From NCBI GenBank assembly GCA_013696425.1, contig JACCYP010000137.1, positions 1 to 5,122 on the forward strand: a stretch of 5,122 bases of DNA, given 5' to 3'. Below, piece after piece: positions 1-5,122 of this stretch. The notes under the pieces were generated by a model. It searched no databases. It was not told the origin of the DNA and worked only from the letters and a program-made list of their open reading frames with translations. The DNA comes from Thermoleophilaceae bacterium (GTDB taxonomy: Bacteria; Actinomycetota; Thermoleophilia; Solirubrobacterales; Thermoleophilaceae). Positions within the stretch are counted from its first letter, which is position 1. Each line of letters begins with the position of its first letter. The translations under genes and the position numbers were made by a program.

Positions 1-444
1 GTGGCTCCCGGGGTCGAGCTCGAGGCCGTCGATTGCGAGCACCTCACCGCCCTCGTCGGCCGGCGGGTTCACGCGCCGCAGGACGGCGTCGACGCGCGCC
101 ACCAGCTCTGCGGGGGAGAAGGGCTTCACGACGTAGTCGTCGGCGCCGAGCGTGAGGCCGATCACGCGGTCGGAGGCCTCGCCCTTCGCGGTCAGGAGGA
201 TCACCGGCACGCGCCTGCCGCCTGAGTCGCGCAGCTGTTTGAGCACCGACAGGCCGTCGATTCCCGGCAGCATCAGGTCGAGCACGATCAGGTCCGGCGT
301 CTCGCCGGCGGCCAGCTCGAGCGCCCTGTGCCCGTCGCCCGCCGTGAGCGGCGTGTAGCCGGCGCGCTCGAGGTAGCGCGACACCACCTCGGCGATCGTC
401 GGCTCGTCATCCACGACCAGCACGGTTCCGCGATCCGGGCTCAC
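1..444 (-). CDS. OmpR/PhoB-family response regulator, 3' end beyond left edge
   Basis: The minus strand encodes 148 residues that stay open to the window edge. They form a complete receiver domain followed by the first strands of what should be a winged-helix DNA-binding domain. Visible receiver residues are the acidic pair D12/D13 (in LVVDDEP), the phospho-acceptor D56 (in IVLDLMLPG), T85 (in ILLTAK) and K107 (in DDYVVKPFSP). Residues 136-147 (LAIDGLELDPGS) match the usual entry into an OmpR/PhoB effector domain, so the family call is firm although the DNA-contacting helix is missing. The GTG start at 444 lies in the overlap GTGA with the stop of the membrane protein upstream, which implies translational coupling. 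The start also gives a normal short N-terminus before the first beta strand. By family knowledge it is a cytoplasmic transcription factor activated by phosphorylation from a sensor kinase. No kinase is visible; it may follow to the left. Its target genes are unknown. Confidence 0.95.
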   Translation of the reverse strand, partial: MSPDRGTVLVVDDEPTIAEVVSRYLERAGYTPLTAGDGHRALELAAGETPDLIVLDLMLPGIDGLSVLKQLRDSGGRRVPVILLTAKGEASDRVIGLTLGADDYVVKPFSPAELVARVDAVLRRVNPPADEGGEVLAIDGLELDPGSH

Positions 445-911
445 GAGGCGAGTGTCCCACCGGCGCGCCGCGCGCGGGCGAGGTGGGCGCCGAGCAACAC
501 GGCGGCCACGAGGAACACGCCGCCCGTGATGGCGAGCCAGGCCTCGAGGTACTGGTTCGTGAGCGTCTCGCCCGTCGCCGCCTTGTACGAAGCCGGGCCC
601 TTCTCGAAGATCAGCGGGAAGAACACGATCAGCATCACGCCCGAGACGATCGCCGGCACGCGCACGAAGTTGATCCAGCGCGGCGCCGACGTGGCGCCCG
701 GCAGCCGCTCGGCCACGCGGTCGGCCGCGGAGTAGAGCGGGAACAGGATCGCGTCGTGGGCGATGATCGCGCACGCGAACCACACGAGCACCGTGGTCGC
801 GCCGCCGAAGTCGAAGATCCGGATCACGGCGTAGCCGGTGACCGCGAAGCAGGCGATCAGCCCGAGCGCGTGTAATGGGCCGGCGCCGTAGAGGCCGCGG
901 AAGCTCCGCAT
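441..911 (-). CDS. four-helix integral membrane protein of unknown function, in operon with the molybdoprotein
   Basis: I do not recognise a named family. From the ATG at 911 the protein has 156 residues and four hydrophobic segments at about 12-32, 38-60, 81-101 and 122-144. It ends in a basic tail (ARARRAGG), which suggests that both termini are cytoplasmic. Histidines at 14, 52 and 143 lie in or near membrane segments. H52 followed by D53 in the middle of the second helix (AIIAHDAILFP) is unusual for a purely structural helix and could be a cofactor or proton-path site; this is inference. A longer GTG start at 941 is possible, but I prefer 911 because its ATG shares one base with the TGA of the upstream molybdoprotein gene (TGATG), a classic re-initiation arrangement. 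The stop overlaps the response regulator start by four bases. Position between the two genes suggests a membrane partner, such as an electron-transfer or assembly subunit of the redox enzyme, but nothing in the sequence proves this. Confidence 0.88.
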   Translation of the reverse strand: MRSFRGLYGAGPLHALGLIACFAVTGYAVIRIFDFGGATTVLVWFACAIIAHDAILFPLYSAADRVAERLPGATSAPRWINFVRVPAIVSGVMLIVFFPLIFEKGPASYKAATGETLTNQYLEAWLAITGGVFLVAAVLLGAHLARARRAGGTLAS

Positions 912-2179
912 CAGCTCGTCCACTTCATGGAGGACACCCACTTGGTGTTGTGGACGCCGGGAGCGCCGGGAATGATGATGCGCGCCGGGAAGCCGTGGTC
1001 GAGCGAGAGGTCCTCGCCGTTCACGCGCAGGGCAAGCAGGCTGCGCTCATCGTCGAGCTGGTTGCGGGCGAATGCCGCCTTGCGGAACGCGCCCGTGGGC
1101 TGCAGCGACTCCACCACGAGCTCGGTCGCGTTCTCCGCTCCGACGATCTTCGCGAGGTCGCGCAGGCGAACGCCGGTCCAGGTCTGGGTGGTCGACCAGC
1201 CCTCGACACAGGCGATCGGCAGGTCCTCGGTGTGCTGCTCCATGTCGGCGAGCTGGAAGCGGAACAGGCTCGCCCGCGACGGCCCCTCGAGCTGGAGCTG
1301 CCAGTTCGCACCGGCGAGTGCCGGGGTGACCTTCGCCGTGGCCGCGGACTTGTTCACGGGGAACGCGTTCGGGCCGCCGCCGATGTCCCCGCCGCGTGGG
1401 GCCAGCACCGCGAGGCGGCGCAGCGGACCGCCGATCGCCTGCCCGGCGCTCACGATGAACAGCCCGAGCGAGCCGGCGCCGATGGTGGCGATCAGGCCGC
1501 GCCGGGAGAGAGTCGGCGCCGCCGGCGCTTCTGGTGCCGTCGAGTCGGCCTCGTGGTCGTATGCCTCGGGGCGCGTGTGCTCGAGGTCGTCGCGCAGCGG
1601 GCGAACCACACCCCGCTCCCCGAAGGACCTCCGCACGACGGGCAGCTTGATCGCGACGTGGAGCGTGAGGGCGGCGAGGAAGATGAACGCCCCGTAGTAG
1701 TGAGCCGGCAGGAAGCCGAATCCGAACGGGTACCAGAGCTGCACGTTGAGAATGCCCGTGAAGAACACGAACAGGCTGCCGCCCACCAGGAGCGCGAGCG
1801 AGAGGCGCTCGAGGGCGTGCGCGGGCGAGCGCACCGGCGGCCACTCGAACAGCTTCGGGATAGCCGACCAGAGCTTCGCGAACAGCAGCGGGATCGCGAC
1901 GATCCCCGTGATCACGTGCAGGCCCTGGTTGACGGCGTAGATCCATGCGGGGCTCGTGGGCCAGTCGAAGAAGTAGAGGTCGAAGCCGTCGCCCGCCCGC
2001 TGTGTCGCGTTGCCGTCGAGGCCGGGGTTGTAGGCGGCGTGGGAGAGGAAGCCCGTGACCGCGCAGATCACGATCATCGGCAGCAGCAGCGATCCGAGGA
2101 ACGACGCCAGCCAGGGTCCGCGCAGCGGGCTGCGCCAGAACTCGGCCCGGAAGGGACCCGGAGGACGCGCGAGTTCCAC
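911..2179 (-). CDS. membrane cytochrome b-like / sulfite oxidase-type molybdopterin oxidoreductase fusion with internal Tat motif
   Basis: This 422-residue protein joins three parts. Residues 1-182 hold four membrane helices (about 26-46, 80-103, 124-145 and 160-182) with histidines H47, H88, H160 and H174. H88 (GLHVITG) and H174 (LTLHVAIK) look like heme b ligands of a cytochrome b561-type bundle. A charged linker (183-224) leads to a twin-arginine motif, SRRGL at 225-229, and a fifth hydrophobic segment to about 249. Residues 290-422 form a short sulfite oxidase-type molybdopterin domain, with C324 in IACVEGWST as the expected molybdenum ligand and the family-like tail HGFPAR (395-400), PGAPG (404-408) and KWVSSMKW (413-420). 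Predicted topology puts the linker in the cytoplasm and the Mo domain outside, so four helices would use Sec/YidC and the last would use Tat. Five-helix molybdoproteins of this layout are known in Streptomyces. Electrons probably pass between quinones and an unknown envelope substrate through heme. The start is GTG with no strong Shine-Dalgarno sequence; an in-frame stop lies at 2230-2228. It is the first gene of the operon. Substrate and direction of catalysis cannot be read from sequence. Confidence 0.93.
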   Translation of the reverse strand: MELARPPGPFRAEFWRSPLRGPWLASFLGSLLLPMIVICAVTGFLSHAAYNPGLDGNATQRAGDGFDLYFFDWPTSPAWIYAVNQGLHVITGIVAIPLLFAKLWSAIPKLFEWPPVRSPAHALERLSLALLVGGSLFVFFTGILNVQLWYPFGFGFLPAHYYGAFIFLAALTLHVAIKLPVVRRSFGERGVVRPLRDDLEHTRPEAYDHEADSTAPEAPAAPTLSRRGLIATIGAGSLGLFIVSAGQAIGGPLRRLAVLAPRGGDIGGGPNAFPVNKSAATAKVTPALAGANWQLQLEGPSRASLFRFQLADMEQHTEDLPIACVEGWSTTQTWTGVRLRDLAKIVGAENATELVVESLQPTGAFRKAAFARNQLDDERSLLALRVNGEDLSLDHGFPARIIIPGAPGVHNTKWVSSMKWTS

Positions 2180-2204
2180 ACTTTGGATACTCGCTGCAGG
2201 ACGT

Positions 2205-2230
2205 GACGGTTCAATTACGGATCGGGTTCA
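2205..2230 (-). promoter_or_regulatory. candidate ECF-sigma-like promoter of the molybdoprotein operon
   Basis: On the minus strand TGAACC (2230-2225) is followed after exactly 16 bases by CGTC (2208-2205). A -35 with an AAC core and a CGTC-type -10 at 16-17 bases is the pattern of many extracytoplasmic-function sigma factors. Transcription would then begin about 20 bases ahead of the GTG at 2179. The motif is short, so chance occurrence is quite possible. The second TGAACC copy (2213-2208) overlaps the proposed -10, which could instead mean a direct-repeat operator. Confidence 0.25.
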
Positions 2231-2234
2231 GATC

Positions 2235-2246
2235 CCCGCGCGCGGG
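2235..2246. repeat. 12-base perfect palindrome ahead of the methyltransferase start
   Basis: CCCGCGCGCGGG is fully self-complementary and ends 12 bases before the GTG start at 2259. Its last GGG is part of the only weak Shine-Dalgarno-like stretch (GGGTAG, 2244-2249). It could bind a dimeric regulator, or fold in the RNA (4-base stem, 4-base loop) and mask the ribosome site. In DNA this rich in GC, alternating CG runs also arise without function. Confidence 0.3.
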
Positions 2247-2258
2247 TAGTTCGCCGCC

Positions 2259-3125
2259 GTGAGCGCGCTCGCGTATGCCATCTCTTTCGAGGACGCGGTA
2301 CGCGCGGGCTTCGAGCAGCCGTTCTGGGATGGCCAGGTCACGCGCCTGCTCGCCGAAGCCGGCGGCGGCCGGGTCGTCGACCTCGGTAGTGGCGATGGCG
2401 CCGTAGCCGGTATGGCCGGCGAGTCAATCGAGGAGTACCTGGCGCTGGATCTGTCGCCACCGGCCGATCTCCCGCACGTGGCACACGACCTCCGTGACGG
2501 TCTCGGCCCGGTGGGCCCGGCGCCCTTCGATCTCTATCTCGGCACCTACGGGGTGGCCTCGCACCTCGACCCCGCCGAGCTCGACCGGCTGCTGGGCGAC
2601 ATCGCGGCGCACGGACGGCCCGGCTCGGTGGTCGCACTCGAGGCTCTCGGCCTGTATTCGCTCGAATGGCCGCGGCTATGGGACACCGAGCCCGGTGGCG
2701 CCCGTGCGCTGCCCTACCGGCTCGCGCAGGACGTGATGGTTCATCCGTGGCTGCCGCACGAGCTGGCGGCGCGCTTCGAGCGCGCAGGTCTTCGGTTCAC
2801 CGGTGCGATCGACCGCACGGTGCAGTTCGGGCCCAAGGCCGGCGAAGGTCGCTACTGGCCCGGCCTGCCGCATCTGCGGCCCGCGCTTGGAGCGCTCCTG
2901 ACCGGCGAGGACGAGCGGCTGGACGAGTTCACCCAGTCGCTTCCACCGCTGCCGGTGGCTCCCGCCGCCGCTGTCCACCAAGGGCTTGCCGCTCGCCGCC
3001 GGAGGCTGGTGGAGCGCTCGGGCGGACTCTCGGCGCGCGAGCTGGCGCAGCAGCTGTGGTCACTCGAGCCGGCTACGGGCGAGGGCTACGGGCACGGGCT
3101 GCTCGCGGTCGGCCGTGTGGCCTAG
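2259..3125 (+). CDS. class I SAM-dependent methyltransferase, target unknown
   Basis: The 288-residue cytoplasmic protein has a Rossmann-type methyltransferase core. Motif I, VVDLGSGDG, lies at 39-47 (S-adenosylmethionine binding). The acidic residue ending strand 2 is probably D64 in LALDLSP. A motif IV-like strand FDLYLGTYGVASHL lies at 90-103, and the following strand GSVVALEALG at 122-131. The remaining C-terminal third (about 190-288) is not a standard core element; it is arginine-rich at 245-253 and probably forms the substrate-binding part. The acceptor (small molecule, lipid, protein or RNA) cannot be told. The GTG start is the first possible one after an in-frame TAG at 2247-2249, so it is well fixed, though its ribosome site (GGGTAG) is weak. 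It is divergent from the molybdoprotein operon. Its 3' end overlaps the next gene by 11 bases, implying co-transcription with the propeller lipoprotein. Confidence 0.88.
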   Translation: MSALAYAISFEDAVRAGFEQPFWDGQVTRLLAEAGGGRVVDLGSGDGAVAGMAGESIEEYLALDLSPPADLPHVAHDLRDGLGPVGPAPFDLYLGTYGVASHLDPAELDRLLGDIAAHGRPGSVVALEALGLYSLEWPRLWDTEPGGARALPYRLAQDVMVHPWLPHELAARFERAGLRFTGAIDRTVQFGPKAGEGRYWPGLPHLRPALGALLTGEDERLDEFTQSLPPLPVAPAAAVHQGLAARRRRLVERSGGLSARELAQQLWSLEPATGEGYGHGLLAVGRVA

Positions 3126-4104
3126 ACCCGGGCTGGCGGCGGCGCTGGGGCTGGCCGTTGTGGCGGCCGGGGGGTGCGGGTCCTCGCCGGAGCAGTTCCC
3201 GCCGGTGGCCGAGCCCGCCCGTGCGCCGGCCCTGACCGAGCGCCCAGCGGGCCGCGTGGTCGACCTGCCGGGAATGCCCGAGGGCCTCGTGGCCGATCCG
3301 CTCACCGGACTGGTGGCCGTGGGGCTGCGCAACCCCGACCGGCTCGGGATCCTCGACGGAGCGAGCGGCCGGCTCGTGCGCGAGGTGCCCATCCCGGAGT
3401 CGCCCCGGCACCTTCAGCTCGTGGAGCCTGGCGGGCCGGTCCTCGTTGCCTCCGAGCGGGCCGACCGGCTTGCGATCGTGCCGCTGAGGGGCGGAGAGCC
3501 CGAGGTGATCGAGGTCGGCAAGTACCCCCACGACGCCGCCGCGTCCGGCGAGCGCATCTTCGTGGGCAACGAGCTCGGCGACACCGTGTCGGTGATCGAG
3601 AACGGCAGGGAGATCCGCCGCCTCGACGCGCCGCTTCAGCCCGGAGGCGTGGCGGCATCGAGGGGCTTCGTGGCGGCGGTGGGGGTGAAGGAGCGCGAGA
3701 TCGAGGTCTATGACGCGAGGACGCTCCGGTCGCTGGGGCGGACGGGCGCGGGGGTGGGCCCAACGCACGTGGTGAGTGACGGCACCGGCCGCTTCTTCAT
3801 CGTCGACACCCAGGGCAACTCCGTGCTCGTCGTGAGGCTGAAGCCCAAGGTCCAGGTGGTGCGCCGGATCGCGATGCCGGGCGCGCCCTACGGGGTAGCG
3901 GCCGACCGGCCCAAGCGCCGCTTCTGGGTCACGCTCACAGCGGAGAACAAGCTGGTCGAGCTCACCGACCGGCGGAAGCTCCGCGAGTTCCCGACGATTC
4001 GCCAGCCGAACACCGTCGCCGTCGACAGCCGTCGCGGGCGCGTGTTCGTCGTCAGCCCGAAGACCAACCAGCTGCAGCTGCTCTCACCAGACGGTGGCGA
4101 ATAG
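3115..4104 (+). CDS. predicted lipoprotein with seven-repeat beta-propeller (YVTN/NHL-like)
   Basis: From the GTG at 3115 the protein has 329 residues. It begins with a short basic N-terminus (MWPRPG), a hydrophobic stretch and AAGGC ending at C21, a plausible though not ideal lipobox (alanine rather than leucine at -3), followed by a Ser/Pro/Ala-rich linker. The open frame reaches back to 2986, but only the 3115 start puts the signal at the N-terminus. Seven repeats of about 40 residues begin near P55, P97, P138, P176, P216, P258 and P298. Each has a turn, a strand such as GRFFIVD, a polar xNxL turn and a strand such as SVLVVRL, as in YVTN/NHL-type propellers. The last repeat is short, and RVVDLPG (47-53) probably supplies its missing strand to close the ring. 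Such proteins act outside the cell as binding scaffolds; no catalytic residues are evident, and the ligand is unknown. The gene overlaps the methyltransferase by 11 bases and the convergent gene by 21. Confidence 0.87.
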   Translation: MWPRPGLAAALGLAVVAAGGCGSSPEQFPPVAEPARAPALTERPAGRVVDLPGMPEGLVADPLTGLVAVGLRNPDRLGILDGASGRLVREVPIPESPRHLQLVEPGGPVLVASERADRLAIVPLRGGEPEVIEVGKYPHDAAASGERIFVGNELGDTVSVIENGREIRRLDAPLQPGGVAASRGFVAAVGVKEREIEVYDARTLRSLGRTGAGVGPTHVVSDGTGRFFIVDTQGNSVLVVRLKPKVQVVRRIAMPGAPYGVAADRPKRRFWVTLTAENKLVELTDRRKLREFPTIRQPNTVAVDSRRGRVFVVSPKTNQLQLLSPDGGE

Positions 4105-5122
4105 CAGCTCGGCGCCCAGCGCCTGGGCGGCGAGCAGCCAGAGCACGGGCTCGAGCCGCTCGCGCGGGATCACGGCAGCCGCGGCGACGCACGCAAGCGG
4201 GACCATGAACAGGTAGATGCGCTCGGTCTCGGCCTTGGTGAAACCGAGCACCGCCGAGATGATGAGGAGCGCGGCAAGCGCAAGGGCCGTGGCCTGGCGT
4301 TCGCTGGCTGCGCGCGCGGCGTACCACGTGATCGGGAGGCCGAGCGCGACCAGGAACGCCGTGGGCGATCCGAACAGCCAGAACTCGTACGGCCGGATGC
4401 GCGCCAGGCTCACGCGGTAGACCTCCCCTGTGGCGTTGACCGTGCCGAGCGGGTCGAAGCCGCTCACCGCGTAGAGCCCCGCGTAGAACGCCACGAGCAC
4501 CACCCCGCAGGCGGCGCCGAGGAGCAGCGCCCGGCGCAGGCCCTCGCGTGCCCACGCCACGAACACCACCCACGCACCGATGCCGAGCAGTGCCCAGTTG
4601 AAGAACGACGCGACGGCGAGCGCCACGGTGCCGGCGGCGCGCGCGAGCAGAGGCTTCGCGAGCAGCAGTGCAGCGGCCGCGGTCGATACGGCGGCGAAGA
4701 GCGCATCGGCCGACGCTGCGCCGTAGAGCACAGCCACAGGGGCGAAGGCGAAGAGCACCGCGGCGACACGCGCGGGGCGCTCCTCGAGCTGGGTGCGGGC
4801 AAGCGCGAAGGTGAGCGGCGCCGTGAGCGCCGAGGCCGCGATCACGAGCGCCGCCATGCCCTCGGAGGAGGAGATGCCGAGCGTGTGCAGCACCACGAAG
4901 ATCCCCGGCGGGTGGCCGGCCGAGTGCACGGGCAGCACGGGCACGAGCTCGGCGAAGCGGTCGAGGAACCAGCCGAGGCCCCCGACTTCCACCGCCGGCA
5001 GGGACGGCAGGTACTCGTTACCGGCCTCCCAGCTGTCGCCGAAGACCTGGTGGAGGCCGTCCGGGCCGGCACGGGCGACCCCGAGCGCGAGGCGCAGGGC
5101 GAGCGCCAGCACGGTCACGGCC
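4084..5122 (-). CDS. polytopic membrane protein resembling GT-C glycosyltransferases, N-terminus beyond right edge
   Basis: The frame is open from the right edge to TGA at 4086-4084. A GTG at 5118 would give 344 residues, but the visible part already starts inside a hydrophobic segment (VLALALRLALGV), so the true start probably lies outside the window. About eight to nine hydrophobic segments follow. The first long extracytoplasmic loop (about 18-72, counted from 5118) contains GDSWEAGNEY and ends in HSAGHPPG (65-72). A loop with acidic and histidine residues after helix 1 and an HPPG-like motif is typical of GT-C/family-39-type glycosyltransferases, which use polyprenyl-phosphate sugars in the outer leaflet. 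TKAETERIYLF (294-304), just before another hydrophobic helix, also resembles actinobacterial members of that fold. Donor and acceptor are unknown, and the family call rests on pattern only. The last seven codons overlap, in antisense, the end of the propeller gene. Confidence 0.8.
   Translation of the reverse strand, partial: AVTVLALALRLALGVARAGPDGLHQVFGDSWEAGNEYLPSLPAVEVGGLGWFLDRFAELVPVLPVHSAGHPPGIFVVLHTLGISSSEGMAALVIAASALTAPLTFALARTQLEERPARVAAVLFAFAPVAVLYGAASADALFAAVSTAAAALLLAKPLLARAAGTVALAVASFFNWALLGIGAWVVFVAWAREGLRRALLLGAACGVVLVAFYAGLYAVSGFDPLGTVNATGEVYRVSLARIRPYEFWLFGSPTAFLVALGLPITWYAARAASERQATALALAALLIISAVLGFTKAETERIYLFMVPLACVAAAAVIPRERLEPVLWLLAAQALGAELLFATVW
4113..4129 (+). terminator. 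candidate 3'-end hairpin for the methyltransferase/propeller transcript
   Basis: A perfect 7-base inverted repeat, CGCCCAG-CGC-CTGGGCG, begins eight bases after the TAG of the propeller gene. There is no T-run after it, so it is not a textbook intrinsic terminator. T-less hairpins do occur as 3' ends in high-GC actinobacteria. It lies within the coding end of the opposing membrane protein gene, where it encodes part of AAQALGAEL, so it may be a by-product of coding. No other terminator is seen in the convergent junction. Confidence 0.27.

Larger units (their letters stand above)
2180..2258. promoter_or_regulatory. divergent intergenic promoter region
   Basis: These 79 bases separate the divergently transcribed molybdoprotein operon and methyltransferase gene, and must hold the promoters of both. 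The region is visibly less GC-rich in 2210-2233 than its flanks. It contains two copies of TGAACC on the minus strand with a 17-base period, an inverted repeat GGATC-N7-GATCC (2219-2235) and a 12-base palindrome (2235-2246). No convincing housekeeping -35/-10 pair stands out on either strand. Its role as a promoter region follows from gene layout; the individual sites are guesses. Confidence 0.7.

Noticed and set aside
1..358. Plus-strand open frames at the left edge
   Set aside because: They are antisense to the receiver domain, whose active-site residues on the minus strand are all in place.
912..941. Earlier GTG start at 941 for the four-helix membrane protein
   Set aside because: It would overlap the upstream gene by 31 bases, while the ATG at 911 gives the common TGATG coupling and leaves the first helix intact.
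1047..1946. 299-residue minus-strand open frame
   Set aside because: It is a shifted frame inside the molybdoprotein gene, very rich in Arg and Pro, with no recognisable motif.
875..2206. 443-residue plus-strand open frame rich in Arg, Glu and Gly
   Set aside because: It mirrors the molybdoprotein gene on the opposite strand. Its composition is that of an antisense frame in GC-rich DNA, with no domain or membrane pattern, whereas the minus strand shows clear motifs.
2986..3114. N-terminal extension of the propeller protein back to 2986
   Set aside because: The extra 43 residues are Arg/Ser-rich, overlap the methyltransferase coding frame, and would bury the lipoprotein signal inside the protein.
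2666..3235. 189-residue plus-strand open frame bridging the methyltransferase and propeller genes
   Set aside because: It is an out-of-frame shadow, almost all Ala, Arg, Gly and Pro, and conflicts with two better supported genes.
3073..3768. 231-residue minus-strand open frame
   Set aside because: It lies antisense to the propeller gene and is rich in Arg, His and Pro without structure, while the plus-strand frame has a lipoprotein signal and seven regular repeats.

Overview
The window is a GC-rich (roughly 70% by eye), densely packed bacterial chromosomal segment. GTG start codons dominate, and genes overlap by 1 to 21 bases. Together with a five-helix cytochrome b/Tat/molybdopterin fusion protein, this suggests a high-GC actinobacterium (Actinomycetota, possibly a Thermoleophilia-like lineage). 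That placement is an inference from composition and gene style, as no rRNA or other phylogenetic marker is present. No tRNA, rRNA, CRISPR array, insertion sequence or phage feature was found.

Left half, minus strand (2179 down to 1): an apparent operon of three tightly coupled genes. The first encodes a 422-residue membrane protein with an N-terminal four-helix cytochrome b-like part, an internal twin-arginine motif plus fifth hydrophobic segment, and a C-terminal sulfite-oxidase-type molybdopterin domain carrying the expected Mo-ligand cysteine. Its stop shares one base with the start of a 156-residue four-helix membrane protein of unknown function. That gene in turn overlaps by four bases (GTGA) an OmpR/PhoB-type response regulator, which runs off the left edge after its complete receiver domain. 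The likely theme is an envelope-facing molybdenum redox enzyme wired to the membrane and co-transcribed with a two-component regulator; the cognate kinase, if any, would lie to the left of the window.

Middle (2180-2258): a short divergent promoter region of 79 bases with two TGAACC copies on the minus strand, a GGATC-N7-GATCC inverted repeat and a 12-base GC palindrome. It must serve both the minus-strand molybdoprotein operon and the plus-strand pair.

Right half: on the plus strand, a class I SAM-dependent methyltransferase (2259-3125) overlaps by 11 bases a predicted lipoprotein with seven beta-propeller repeats (3115-4104). The propeller gene collides tail to tail, with a 21-base coding overlap, with a minus-strand polytopic membrane protein resembling GT-C glycosyltransferases, which is cut by the right edge. 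The envelope theme (membrane redox enzyme, lipoprotein, membrane glycosyltransferase-like protein) recurs, but no functional link between the left and right halves is proven. The most interesting object is the cytochrome b/Tat/Mo fusion and its coupled operon. I see no clear evidence for a wholly new system.
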